Shown here one piece after another: positions 1-11,629 of a stretch of 64,000 nucleotides of DNA. Numbering within the stretch: position 1 is the stretch's first letter; the number at the start of each line of letters is the position of its first letter. The stretch is from Choristoneura fumiferana (taxonomy: Eukaryota > Arthropoda > Insecta > Lepidoptera > Tortricidae): contig NC_133481.1 in the NCBI RefSeq assembly GCF_025370935.1, positions 21,048,528 to 21,112,527 on the forward strand, read 5' to 3'. The notes beneath the pieces are model-generated. The model was given only the letters and a program-made list of their open reading frames with translations. It was not told where the DNA came from and did not search any database. The position numbers were made by a program, and so were the translations under genes.

Positions 1-970
1 CACATTCGGTTACTGCCGAAATGGGTTCTTGATCGCCGACGCAAAAAATGGATAGTCATAAATGTAAAAAATATCTGCATCCGACGAGACAAATGCATCT
101 CGTTGTGCGGGTACCTACCCCTTGCGAGGACCCCGCGCCCGCGCCGCGTCAGGTGCGCGCGCGCAGGTACCGCTCCCACGCGCTGCGTCGTGCTGCAGCC
201 AGATAAAAAGCGTAAGCTCTGCCACACACGTACACAAAGTTGCATTATTATTATCTGCATTCATGAACTACAACCAGCTGAGGAGCGAATTTCAACAATG
301 TGTTCAATTCGGAAGGTGGTTGATGATTTTCTCCGGACTTGATTTTCTTCCCATGTGAATCATTTTCAGATATTTTTATAATATGGTTGATAAATGTTTC
401 CATACACTGCTCGGTCAAAATGTGCCACGTGAAAGACGCGAAAAATACATGAAACGTTATGGAATACTTATATAGTTGATATGAATCTGAAATAGATTTA
501 TCTCCTGAGATACCGTCAGCCCTGCCGTAGCACCTCTACGGACAGACCCTACTTATTTATTCGAACATGCAAATCGCGTTCTGTTGTGTTATTCGTTAAG
601 TATTAAACCGCTAGTCTCTCTAATTAGATTGTAAGGCGATACCCAAATATTGAGTCCGGCGTTTGGTATCAAGTCGGATATGGAATTAGAATGGTAACGA
701 TCCGGTTAGCGGCCGCGCGCGTCGTACAGCTTCGCGATTAGCGCTAAGCCGTGTCCAGCGGTAATCCCGCGCCGCCGCCCGCGCCCGCGCCCGCCGCTGC
801 TTTATCTGAAAGCAATTTCAACTACAAATTGACACTTAATCGGCTTAATGCGAGGCGTCGCGGGCGCGGGCGCGGGCGCGGCTCGCCGTCGTGCGGCTTC
901 GCGACACCGAATATTCATAAGAACATTCCGCATCTGAAGGATTCTCTAATTGTTTGTTTTCTTGTTGCAG
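1..970. other. Upstream or intronic DNA, no supported exon
   Basis: Mostly AT-rich sequence with two GC-rich islands (about 120-200 and 700-900). I see no exon with both splice signals and a recognisable product. The 5' part of the POU gene presumably lies to the left of the window or in these islands, but the sequence does not prove it. Confidence 0.4.
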
Positions 971-3900
971 AGGAATCGGGCGAACTCATCAAGTCGCCCT
1001 CCCCGCCGCCCAGCCACGGTATGTACCACGACGTACACTGCCATACTTCCATCGTTAGTCTATAAGTTAGCTTATATCTGCGGTTTCGCTTCCAGTGTAA
1101 ATTTTTTAACTATTACGAACAAAGCAAAAAAAACAACAGAGTCTCAAACTTAGGGTATGCAAATACACTGCAGCACAGCACACACAGCAGCAACACAGCA
1201 TATACATTACATATTTATTACAGCAGGTATGCAAATATACTGAAAAAAATGCATGGCAAATAATACTTAATCTAATTCATGCCAACGCTGAATGAAATGA
1301 CACTCATAGTATTAAAATTGAAATCCTTCAATATTTGATTGCATTTATTACCTACCTGTAAAAAAACTATTGTAGAATACTAGTCGTTCCACGTTCCGCC
1401 ACAATGGCGGACGCAGGTTAAACAGCGATTTATCTCCCGGCAGCGCGCGCGCAGCACGCGTGGCGCCGCGGCCGCGCAACCCTTTCGCTTTCTTATTGTG
1501 GAGCTCCTTGTAATCGCTCTTTATTATTGTAACGATTCTTCAGAGCGGTGGTACGTGTCAGCCGCATCAATAGAGCGTCCCCAAAGCTTTTACCCAAGTC
1601 ATTTCTTTTGTATGTACGAATGATTGTAAATTAAAAACGTAGCCCCTGCAGTACTTGGGCCTTTCGTACGAATTAAGTAGGTATTATTAAGTATTAACTT
1701 ACGTTAATAATAATAATAAAGCCTTTTATTTTCCAAATACTTACAGGAGTTTCTATACTTATTTCTTTATAATTAGCAAGTTGTTAGTATTGTTAGTAAT
1801 TCCTTAGTTTATTTATTTGTGTCTTAGTACTAGTTTCCGTAGATTTGGACCCTCTCTGAGTGTAGGCCTCCTCCAGCTTGTTCCAAGTCCCCCTATCTCC
1901 GCTTTTTTCAGCCAGTCCTGTCCGGCTGACTCCACTATGTCATCTGTCCATCTTTTATAGGATCTGCCAACTCTTCTTTTCCATTGGGGCCCTTCCATTT
2001 AGTTGTGAGTATGTCCACCTTTTGTCCTTGTATCGAGCTAAGTGTCCTGCCGCAACTTAGGTTACGTTTTTGTTTATTAATCTGTCATCTCCCAGGATAA
2101 GGATCAAAGGAATTTGGGCACAAATTTGTGCCTCTGGAGAGGACAGGTTAACAGATTATATAGGTACAACCTGTCATTTGCTTCTGGATCAAGACTGAAC
2201 TCTCGAGTACCGATTAGTACGAGTATGAAACTTTGCATACCTAATGTTAGAAAAACTCTAATCAGTATGTAATTTTCATGTGTTTAAATGACCTGGATTG
2301 TACTCCATACACGTAACAGAAATTGTAAAAAAAAAATAACTTTGCATCAACGTGTGCACATAGTTCAACAGCTCTTTTGAAAAGATAGTAAGGTTTCTAA
2401 AAACTTTTTGATTAAGTGAAGATTTCCGGAAATAATCGCTCCCAAAGTAGCAAATATTGTGTCCTCTATCTTGTAAACCGTTTGTCCAAAAATATCCAAA
2501 AAACTATGGAAAGGTAACGCTTAATAATAACTTTCAACAAAATTGGTTTCACATGATCGGATATACGTTTTTTGAGTTATTGCCGAAAAACTGCGCTTCT
2601 CAACAAAAGGACGTAAGTGCCGTGAAGATACGCTCTTTTTCTGGTAAAAGATTTTAAGACTGTAGTAAATTTTTTAATTGTGTTATAACGCACATAATAT
2701 TACTTGTCTTTTTTTGTAATGGCTACGGAACCCTATCTAGGGCGTGTCCGACACGCTCTTGGCCGGTTTTTTGTAATGTCATCTTCGATTGTCTTCCATA
2801 AGTTAATTCGAAGTAGGCGTTCGCGCGTTAATTAAGACAAGTTAATTTTTCAATTTTCCTAAACGCATAAAAAAGGGGTTGCAGGGTCGCGGAGTCGGGG
2901 GTCGTGGGGTCGCGGGGTCACGGGTGGCTGCGGGAGTCGCCGCATTTGCATTAAATTTCCGGCGGCGTGCGTGCGCCGGCGACCATCGCTCACGGCTGAC
3001 GGCCGATTTATGTCGTGTTTTGCATCAACTCATCCCATTATAAAAGGAGTTTTTTCTCTGTATCCTGTCCTGCCTCACTAATTCCCTGAACTGAACCTAC
3101 TGTGTTAAAAATGAAGTTGTGTTAAATACTTGTGATGTATACATATCATTTAATAATATTGTAAATCTGTTTTTAAAAAAATATATATATACCTCGTTGA
3201 GTTTCTTGCCGGATTCTTCGGCATGGGTTTTTCCGAACCGGTGGTAGTTTTTTTTTTGACATCATAAGTGCTTGTTATAGCCTAAATTGAATAAGGATAT
3301 TTTGACTTTGACTTTGACTTTGACTGCGTCTTCAAACAAGAAACTTAAAATCGTAGTCTTTTATGTTAGGGATCCTCCCCTAAATATTATTCTATAAATG
3401 GACACAGAGGCGGATCAACATTGTATATTTGGATATTACTTATGTCATTTAACGTCGTAATTTTTTTCAGTCACCAGCCCGTAGAAAATTGTCATTGAAT
3501 AGGATATTTGAAATTCGTGGTGCCTAGTGAATTTGAAGTGCCCTCAAGTACTCTAGGTACTGAATGAATAAGTTTAATCCGGATTATTTAAGCTGATTAA
3601 GATTAAGGGGGACGCCTATTCAACAGTATTCGTCTTCCGGCTGATGATGATGATGTATGGTGGTTGGGAAAGGATTACTGAACAGCCCGTTAATGTTTAT
3701 GGGATTTTTATTCTTATTTATATATATAATTATTTTGTGTAAAAAAAACATATAGAATACATAAAATTTTAATCTGAAATATAACAATTTAAGTAACAGA
3801 GCACTAAAATCGATTGGGTCGTTGTTTCAAGTGTATGTACACAGATCAGTCGATTGGTGGCCTGAGATTGGTGGTGTCTTATTATTGTACTGTGTTAACT

Positions 3901-6900
3901 TGGTTGTGAGTCAGTATTAGTGAGCATTGTCGTGTGTGGTGTTCCAGACGGGTCAGCGAGCGGCGAGGGCGAGGGCGAGGCGAGCGGCGACGAGCGCGCG
4001 CCGTCCCCCGCGCGCGCCGTCCGCGCCGCTGCCGCTGCCCGCGCACCCCGCACCCCCACCCGCACCCCCACCCCCACCCTCACCCCCACCCCACCCACCA
4101 CACGCTGCCAGTGCCGCTGCACGCGCCGCAGCCGTCGCCTGTCTTCGTGAGTACCTCCCCTTCCACAGCCAACACTACACAGCAACAGAGGAAACACACA
4201 GTAGACCGACAGTGAAAAGCTGAGCTCTCTTACTAAACATGCGCTGTCAGAAGACCAGTGGTGTGTCCTTATTCTAATCCCCGCAGGGATCATGGTTTTC
4301 TTCAGCGAACAAAAGTAAACATACTTATCTACCGTGTGTGTGCGTTATGAGAAAAATTACGTCTACACTGTCTCTTCCATCTACACCGTGCGAGGAAAAG
4401 AAAAAAGAACTCGTTTGGATGTATTACTCCATCATGCCGCACGTGCAGTTCTTGCTTGTATAAGAATGTAGCTACAAAAGTGCATTTGGTAGCGACTAGG
4501 TACGTCACTCAATGCGGCATGACTCTTTTGACCGATAAACTCAGTGACGATCGGCTGGGAGATGCCTCTGTATCTCTAGTATCCGCACTGCACTACTGAT
4601 TCGATTAAGAAACAATTACTTTATTTTAAAGAATCCGGAGACGGTTCACTGGCAATGGGCTTGACGTAGATTTATGCCTACTCGTAAGTCAAACATTTTG
4701 ACCACTGACAATAAACGCTCAAACATAAGCAAGCGTTGTAAACGCTCAAAATGCCTGATCGTCTCCGAAACCTTTTAACAACCTTATATCAAATTGTAAG
4801 CATGTTCGTCACCCCGTATAGTTTTGTTTCTCGTTGGTTGTATGTGCGAGCTACTCGTTGCTAACAGTGGTTGCGTCATGCAGGGCGGTGGCGGCGGCGG
4901 CGCGGGCTCTGCGCTGGCGCAGCTGCAGCATCTCCTGCTGACGCAGCACGGCGCGCACTCGCTGCTGCTGCACACGCAGGTAACACACACACACACACAC
5001 ACCAGATATGAATGTGACAACACCATCCCAATACTAACATGATACTCTATCATCATGTTGCGACTTCAAGAGAGAGAGAGATCAGTTTATTAAAATTTAT
5101 CCTAACTTCAGCTGGTAGGGTTGAAACTGTTATGTGTTGCTAATAAAGGATTAGCAGTGTTTCATACCCGAGACAACATTTTGGCAACCAAAATTTCCAT
5201 TCGCATATTTTCCTGTTCTTAATTTACACCAGACGTATTTATTCCTGAACGCTTTTTTACTGAAGCTGAAAATAATCTAACCGTCATTTTGGTCTAGTAG
5301 AAATAGTAGTTGCTAAAATAGTCTGAAAACGATATGCGATAGTGAACTAGTATAAAGTTAAACGTTGTATGTATGATGGAGTGACTTATTAGAAACACGC
5401 ATGTGGTGACGTTACAGGTGCAGCAGGCCGTGGCCCAAGCGGCGGCGCAGCAGCAGCTGCAGCAGCTGCAGGCGCGCGCCGCCGCCACGCACGCAACGCA
5501 CGCAACGCACGCAACGCACGCAACGCATCCCACGCACGCCTCGCATGCGGCGCACACCGTGCACGCCGCGCTTCAAGACCGTACCATCGATCTACATTCT
5601 GGTAACTAATATCCACATCACTCTAGCCATTTTCGAGGCATTCGACACAGTTTGTCAAGCTAGCCTCCTCAGTGAGCTTCCCTCGTTTGGCATTTCTGAA
5701 AGTCTGTATTTTTGACTCACAGATTTCTTGAGGCATCGATCTATTCGATTAGTCTTTCATGCATGGCTGCTCGTCTGAGGTCATGACGGTTATTGTCGGG
5801 ATGCCTCACAGACCAGTCCTCTCTACAACTCTCTTTTTGCCGCACATTAACGATCTGCTTCGAGCCAAGACGACATCACAGTTACGGAGAGATATATATT
5901 TCTAACGACCAGGCTAGTGGTGTTGATAGTCTCCTAGGGAGGCTCCTCGTATGGTCGAGCAAACAAATAAGATTTTGGTGGTTGCGTTCAATACTGCCAA
6001 AGTATAGGCGCTGTTCTTTTTTTACAAAACTGAATCTCTTTGGTTTCTACTTTCCAGAGTGTATTCATATCCTTACCAAGTACTGACCACCTTAAACCGC
6101 TCGGTTCGGATAAGTCTAAATTGACCAGCTTGTAAGCAAACCAGTTGAAACTCCGGTTCTGCCATTAGGCAATGACAAAAACTACGAAAAGCTTTGACAT
6201 TCTTTTCAAGGTGAAGCGGTGTTTAAGAACAGATTTGGCCGGGCTCGAAGTAGTTATTATTGCCAACTTTTGGCCGGTCAGTCGCATCGGATGCAGTGGA
6301 ACCATAGAATAGATAATAGTGCAGGCAGTGGAATACAGATTCTGTAGATTCATGTGTAATAGTAGTAACGTGAGCGATATCGTGATTACAGAGGGTCGGT
6401 CGCCGAGCCCGCGGCGCACGCCGCCCGGCGCGGCGCGTTCCTGACGCCGCACACGCCGGGCCCGGGCCGCGCGCGCAGCCCGCCTCACGCGCACGCGCAC
6501 GCGCACACGCCGCTGCACGCGCACGCGCACGCGCACCACGCGCACAAGCCGCGCGCGCTCGAGCCCGCCGCCGACGACACCGCCGACCTCGAGGAGCTCG
6601 AGCACTTCGCCAAGACCTTCAAGCAGCGCCGCATCAAGCTGGGTGAGCGCCGCGCCCCTCCCGCGCCCCCCTTCCGCCCGACGGCCCCCTCTGACGCGCT
6701 CTGTGCTTGCAGGTTTCACGCAGGGCGACGTGGGTCTCGCGATGGGCAAGCTGTACGGGAACGACTTCTCGCAGACGACCATCTCGCGCTTCGAGGCGCT
6801 CAACCTGAGCTTCAAGAACATGTGCAAGCTGAAGCCGCTGCTGCAGAAGTGGCTCGAGGACGCGGACTCGTCGCTGGCGGGCGGCGGCGGGGGCGGCGCG

Positions 6901-7341
6901 GGGGCGGGGGGCGCCGCGCTGGCCGAGGCCGTCGGCCGCCGCCGCAAGAAGCGCACCAGCATCGAGTCGGGCGTCCGCGTGGCGCTCGAGAAGGCCTTCC
7001 TGCACAACCCCAAGCCCACCAGCGAGGAGATCAGCGCGCTGGCCGACGCGCTCGCCATGGAGAAGGAAGTCGTCCGCGTCTGGTTCTGCAACCGCCGGCA
7101 GAAGGTCAAGCGCACGCGCCACGAGGCCGACGCGCTCGGCGCGCCCGCCTGGGACAAGCGGCCGGGGGCGCCCGCGGGGCTGGGGGGGCCGCGCTGCTGC
7201 CGCTGGCGCTGCTGGCGCGCCGCCCGGCCCCGGCGACTGACGCGCCGCGCCCCCGTCGCCCCCGCGCCCGCGCCCCCGCGCCCCGCGCCCCGCGGCCCCC
7301 GCTGTAAATACGCCGCCCCGCGCTGTACATACGCATATTAG
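971..7341 (+). CDS. nub: POU-homeodomain transcription factor (nubbin/pdm, POU class II), 5' end missing
   Basis: Sequence-specific nuclear transcription factor. Proposed exons are 971-1018 (ESGELIKSPSPPPSH), 4112-4146, 4884-4979 (Gln/Leu-rich), 5418-5601 (Gln-rich plus Thr-His-Ala repeats), 6394-6642 and 6713-7341. These choices keep reading phase through every junction; the last three are strongest. The POU-specific domain begins DTADLEELEHFAKTFKQRR at the end of exon 6394-6642 and continues GFTQGDVGLAMGKLYGNDF in the last exon. A Gly-rich linker is followed by a homeodomain starting RRRKKRTSIES and ending in helix 3 VVRVWFCNRRQKVKR. Both domains match the Oct1/Oct2-Nubbin class, and in insects that class is nub/pdm2. 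The N-terminal exons lie outside the window. The last ~65 residues after the homeodomain look out of frame downstream of a G7 run (about 7181-7187): one more G would give an Ala/Leu-rich tail ending at 7307 instead of 7341. Confidence 0.85.
1813..1998 (-). pseudogene. C-terminal fragment of a non-LTR retrotransposon ORF2
   Basis: The minus strand reads RVGRSYKRWTDDIVESAG followed by a Trp-containing tail. This is the typical end of RTE/jockey-type LINE ORF2 proteins (arginine-rich stretch, RWxDDI, then an alpha-helical end). Only about 60 residues remain and neither catalytic domain is present, so it is a dead remnant inside the POU gene intron. A related fragment lies at 18037-18264. Confidence 0.6.
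2721..2763. repeat. Solo 3' end of the AGGGTTCCG-type dispersed repeat
   Basis: GGCTACGGAACCCT followed by GGGCGTGTCCGACACGCTC, nearly identical to 11585-11628, where the same end belongs to an element with terminal inverted repeats. The rest of the element is missing here. Confidence 0.7.
3180..3324 (+). repeat. LINE 3' end with (TTTGAC)4 tail
   Basis: CGTTGAGTTTCTTGCCGG followed by a T-rich stretch and ending in four TTTGAC units at 3301-3324. This layout (conserved 3' UTR plus a short microsatellite tail) resembles 3' ends of lepidopteran CR1/jockey-type LINEs. The family assignment is from memory of such repeats and is tentative. Confidence 0.45.
5634..6370 (+). pseudogene. Degenerate non-LTR reverse transcriptase in POU gene intron
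   Basis: Broken reading frames resemble a jockey/CR1-type RT: FEAFDTV (motif A region), a LxxFLRHRSI stretch about 80 bases on, then a motif-B-like stretch DASQTSPLYN. Further on is sequence like the ORF2 thumb/C-terminal region. Several stops and indels interrupt it. It lies wholly between the exon ending at 5601 and the one starting at 6394, in the same orientation as the host gene, and has no likely function. Confidence 0.5.
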
Positions 7342-7499
7342 CGGGCGCGGCGCCGTAGCCGTAAGTCTATCGTATGATGTGGATTCTATTTATGTTTAGA
7401 GGAGCGAGTAGCCCCGCGGCGCGCGCGCCCCCCCCGCGACATATCACAGGCGCGCGCGCTCATGTACGGTGGATGTGTAGAAAACTATCTATATGTTAC

Positions 7500-7505
7500 A
7501 ATAAA
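7500..7505 (+). promoter_or_regulatory. nub: Polyadenylation signal AATAAA of the POU gene
   Basis: Canonical AATAAA 159 bases after the stop at 7341, followed by AT-rich sequence and a T-rich stretch near 7530. Confidence 0.6.
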
Positions 7506-7599
7506 AGATGATAGAGATTATCGATTGGAGTTTTATTCGATCGCCGCCGCCCCTCCCGCCGGCGGGCCCCCCTCGGGCGCGGCTGACGGCTGCGAGTTA

Positions 7600-8049
7600 T
7601 GCTGGCCATACACCATCCTTCCTATCGTCCAATCGGCATGACGCTGACTGACCGTGTGTGGGCATGAATTGGCATGACAGTTATACTTGACGGCACAATC
7701 AAATTTCAATTATTTTGGCTTGATCATGCCGATTGTCAGTTTTTTGTCGGTGGTAGACGCGTCGTACCGCGAAGTAAATGAGTAAACTGAATTCTTTTCA
7801 CTAACCACCACTCTTTCACCATCTTTTCATGCACCACTCTGCTCGATCTTTTTTTATCACGATTAAAATGCCCAAAACAGCTAACACATCGTCGTCTGTC
7901 ACTGGTGACGTCATGGTTTCAACTGAACGTCGCTGCCAATTGGACAGTTCAAACCGATCGTGTGTGGTGTATATGGACGAACTGCAGATTGGATTATGCC
8001 TGCAGCGTCATGCCGATTGGACGATAGGAAGGACGGTGTATGGCCAGCA
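7600..8049. mobile_element. PIF/Harbinger-like MITE, 450 bp
   Basis: Two 47-bp inverted termini (7600-7646 and 8003-8049), starting TGCTGGCCATACACCATCC, match with about one mismatch. Each end is flanked by TTA, the 3-bp duplication typical of PIF/Harbinger transposons. The interior has no transposase, so it is non-autonomous. It sits just beyond the POU gene polyadenylation signal. Confidence 0.75.
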
Positions 8050-8248
8050 TTAGGGACGCCGACGCGTTCTCTCGCGCGCCTCCCGCGGCATTGGAAAATA
8101 ACATAGCGTTACATGGTGAATTCCTTATTTTGTAAATACATATCTAGGTAATGATTAGAATTATCCTTTATAAATTATTTAAGTATATAGATATTCTGAA
8201 ATATTATGTGGTCGAGCGTAGAGCCCCCAATTGGTGCGACTACTTGTA

Positions 8249-8366
8249 CCATCAGCCAAATATGTGGTCTACCACCCTAAAGATGATTATCGTTGGCAAT
8301 TTAAAAAAATTACTTCAGCGAAATACAGTTGTTTAAAAATTGATAGACCACTTATTTGGCTGACTG
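8249..8366. mobile_element. Short TA-flanked MITE
   Basis: Inverted arms TCAGCCAAATATGTGGTCTA (from 8252) and TAGACCACTTATTTGGCTGA (to 8363), flanked by TA at 8247-8248 and 8367-8368. The TA duplication and size suggest a mariner-related MITE. Confidence 0.65.
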
Positions 8367-8368
8367 TA

Positions 8369-9293
8369 CGTATAGATGCCGCTGGAAATGCTATCAGTGT
8401 GAACCCCCGCATCAGTGACACCCCGCACCCCCCTCCGCCGCGAGCACCTTGCCGGGCTACCGGGAGGTCCTATCTTGAGGAACATGGTTTACATGCGAAA
8501 AATAAACGTTTCGCTATTTAAATTGTACTTCTCTTGTTGAGGATTAGTTCGTTTCGTATTTATTTTGTTCTGTGGACATTGTTGTCATAATTAATTTATT
8601 ATATTATAAATTGTTTAAACTAATAAATTAATGTAAAAATGAAACGGACAGTCCCAATTGTCACCTCGACCTGAAAGCTTATTTACACACTTCCTTATTG
8701 ATAGTAAACAATCAACATGACTTTTACACGAACTGTATTTCTTTTATTTTGTTAGTTAATGATGAACTTTGCAATGAATTAAAAATAATGATTATACAGT
8801 GTTTGCGTTCTTTTGTTTATTCCCTGATGCGCCTGCGCCGTTTGCAGCTCTGGCTCGTGCCCGCGGCTTGCTCCGTCAAATGATACAAGGTACAAGAAAT
8901 AAATGCAGGTAAGTCGCTATCCCAAGGTAATGCGAAAAATTACGATACTTGTCTGAACTGTGGCTTCAGTAGTTATAACAGTACTATCAATAATGTCAGG
9001 GCAGAAGTTTAGGTACTGCACCCGAGACTTGGCAGCTGGTTGGAATCTTATAGTAATTTGATGCAACACATTCTCAATAAGTAAACACATCTTACAAATA
9101 AATTACGATTAGGTAGATACTGTAATGTGACTGTATATTATTCATTCGTATAGACGATTATAATACGAAACGTTTTCGGAGAAATAATATTTAGATTAAC
9201 GTTTTTAATCATTTTATTCGTTACTTGTTTAATATTTAGATAGTAGCTTAGTTCTTCATTTAGTTAATAATGTAAAGCAAAAACGAAAAATTG
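8369..9293. other. Intergenic AT-rich DNA
   Basis: No gene recognised. There is a short GC-rich patch at about 8400-8475 and otherwise AT-rich sequence with many stops in all frames. Confidence 0.4.
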
Positions 9294-9512
9294 AACCGAC
9301 TACAAAAACCAAGAAAATATTTTTCTACCAGTCTGAAGTCGGTGCCTCAGCACGAGCCAGCAGGAGTGGACCTATAGTCGTCTACTTCACCTACATACCT
9401 ACTGGTATTTAAGACTTCAATCACACTCCTGCTGTCTCGTGCCGAGGCACCGACTTCAGACTGGTAGGTACGAGTAGAAAATTATTTTCATGTTTTTTGT
9501 AAGTAGTCGGTT
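9294..9512. mobile_element. Inverted-repeat element with AACCGACT termini
   Basis: Starts AACCGACTACAAAAAC and ends GTAGTCGGTT; internal arms TCTGAAGTCGGTGCCTC and GAGGCACCGACTTCAGA are perfect complements. It can fold as a hairpin along most of its 219 bp and directly abuts the larger fold-back element at 9521. Confidence 0.65.
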
Positions 9513-9520
9513 AAATTTTT

Positions 9521-10880
9521 AACCGACTTCAAAAAAAGGAGGAGGTTATCAATTCGGTTGTATTTTTTTTTTTTTAATGTTTGTTACCTCAGAACTCCGT
9601 CATTTATGAACCGATTTGAAAAAAAATTTTTGAATTCGTCTAGGAATGCTTTCAATTAGGTCCCATAAGCAGCAAATTATGATCTGATGTTCGGATCTTA
9701 AGGAAATCGAGGGAACTCTTCAAATATTGTAGGGACACCTATGGTAATTTGGATATATTTAGCAGTAACTCGTGCATTTGCTCTTGCAAATCATAATTTG
9801 GTGAAGTGGAACTGATGATGAAGACCAGATTTGACCAACGGAACTACTACTATCAATAACAAGTATTTCACGGGTTAAATTTAAATTATCATGATTAATA
9901 TACTTACCTAGATATGCGACTAAGAAGAAGCTTTAAGTTAATGATTCTTTCGAACTGACCTGATGCTGAAGCCAGAAGGTAGGTGACGGAACTCTGTTAT
10001 AAAACAACGTAACTAAGTCGTGTTTGGGCTTAATGGAATAGTTGTGAGATGTTCTTTGGCTACGAATCACTAAAAAGTGAGAAATAAAGAAAAATTTTAA
10101 CAAAAAAGTAAAACCGACTCCAAAAAAATAAAAAAATGTTAGACGACTATTGTGAATTGTCCCACTCCTGCTGGCTCGTACTGAGTCACCGACTTCGAGC
10201 TAGTACGTACCTACTTACCTAGAAAAATATTTTCAAGGATTTTGTAGTCGGTTCCATTTTTTTGTTATTTTTTTATTTTTTTGGAGTCGGTTTTACTTAT
10301 TTGTTAAAAATGTTCTTTATTTGTTATAAATTTTTTTTCACGCTTTTTAGTGTAAATAATCTAAGATATAATAAATGTCAACTGCTCAACAACTTTTACG
10401 AAAGTTTGCTTTTTCTGATGCAGAGAGGTTCATTATTAAGGAGTCCTGGTGCTTCACCACCCGTTCCATTTTACCATATGCATTACGACGAGCATAAATT
10501 GCTTAGCAACTGTGTTAAAGTAATTGAAATTCATCCCGTGAAGTACTGTTATTGAGTAGTAGCTCTGTTGGACAAAAGTGGTCTTCATCATCAGTTCCAC
10601 TTCACCAAATTATGATTTTCAAGAGCAAATGCACGAGTTACTGCTAAATATATCCAAATTACCATAGGTGTTCCTACAATATTTGAAGAGTTCCCTCGAT
10701 TTCCTTAAGATCAGATCACCAAATCCTAATTTGGTGCTTACGGGACCTAATTGAAGACATTCCTAGAGGACCAAAAAAAATTTTTTTAAATCCGTTCATA
10801 AATGAGGGACACCTGAGGTAACAAACATAAAAAAATAGATAGACCGAAAAGATAACCTCCTCCTTTTTTTGAAGTCGGTT
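9521..10880. mobile_element. Giant fold-back (palindromic) element, about 1.36 kb
   Basis: The left end AACCGACTTCAAAAAAAGG is mirrored by GAAGTCGGTT at 10871-10880. Homology between the arms is clear for over 300 bp (for example GAAGTGGAACTGATGATGAAG near 9816 against its complement near 10590) and continues more weakly to the centre. The innermost arms are a perfect 32-bp inverted repeat (10107-10138 and 10267-10298). No transposase is visible. It is probably a non-autonomous fold-back transposon, or two opposed copies of one element. Confidence 0.7.
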
Positions 10881-11017
10881 AAAAAGGCGAATTACCTATG
10901 ATTAGCGTGGATCGAAGAGTGGCGTGTCACCATCACCACCCATGCCGCCTTCACCAGTGGTGTGGGTACAGGAGGTCTTGCCGATATTAGGATAATTACT
11001 CCTTTCATCCCCTTTAT

Positions 11018-11598
11018 AGGGTTCCGGAGCCAAAATGGCAAAAACGTAACCCTTAAATTATAGTTTCGCCATGTCTGTCTGTCTGTCCGTCCGTCCGCGG
11101 CTTTGCTCAGGGACTATCAATGCTAGAAAGCTGTAATTTTGCACGGATATAAATGTAAACTATGCCGACAAAGTGGTACAATAAAAAACTAAAAAAAAAT
11201 TTTTTTAGGGTTCCTCCCATAGACGTAAAGTGAGGGTGTTTTTTTTTCTCATCCAACCTTATTGGTATAGGTACTTTAACCATTAGGGGTTTGCTAAGAC
11301 AATTTTTCGATTCAGCGATTTTTTTGCGAAATATTTTCATTAACGTCGAGCGCCCCCCCCCCCCCCCCCCTCTAGATCAAAACCGGTGGGTGGAAAAATT
11401 TAAAAATTCAGGATAATAGTAAGTATATCAAGGAAAACTATAACGGCTAAGTTTGCTTGAGAATGAGAATTATTAGTAGTTTAAGAGTAAATAGCAGCCT
11501 AAGGTATAAAATATACCTAAACTATGGAAGATTCCGTATAAAATACGAAATCCTTAGAAAAATATTACTTACTTTTTTCGTAATGGCTACGGAACCCT
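11018..11598. mobile_element. 581-bp dispersed repeat with AGGGTTCCG terminal inverted repeats
   Basis: Begins AGGGTTCCGGAGCC and ends GGCTACGGAACCCT, a 14-bp inverted repeat with one mismatch. The interior has a TGTC/CGTC microsatellite (about 11072-11098) and a C20 run near 11350. No coding capacity. The right end continues as GGGCGTGTCCGACACGCTC, also seen beside the solo end at 2721-2763. I recognise this as a repeat common in Lepidoptera but cannot name its superfamily from the sequence. Confidence 0.65.
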
Positions 11599-11629
11599 AT
11601 TTTGGGCGTGTCCGACACGCTCTTGGCCT

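Larger units (their letters stand above)
1019..4111. other. Intron of the POU gene with LINE and MITE remnants
   Basis: Sequence between the donor at 1019 (gtatgt) and the acceptor proposed at 4110-4111. It holds a minus-strand LINE C-terminal fragment (1813-1998), a solo end of a dispersed repeat (2721-2763), a G-rich degenerate GGGTCGCG-type stretch (about 2880-2935) and a LINE 3' end with a TTTGAC microsatellite (about 3180-3324). A second possible acceptor at 3947 would start a low-complexity Arg/His/Pro-coding exon, but it does not keep phase with the 971-1018 exon. Confidence 0.45.

Noticed and set aside
751..1065. Start of the POU gene at about 751
   Set aside because: The frame has low-complexity Arg/Gly and Pro/Ala stretches, crosses the well-supported acceptor at 969-970, and lacks a credible ATG context.
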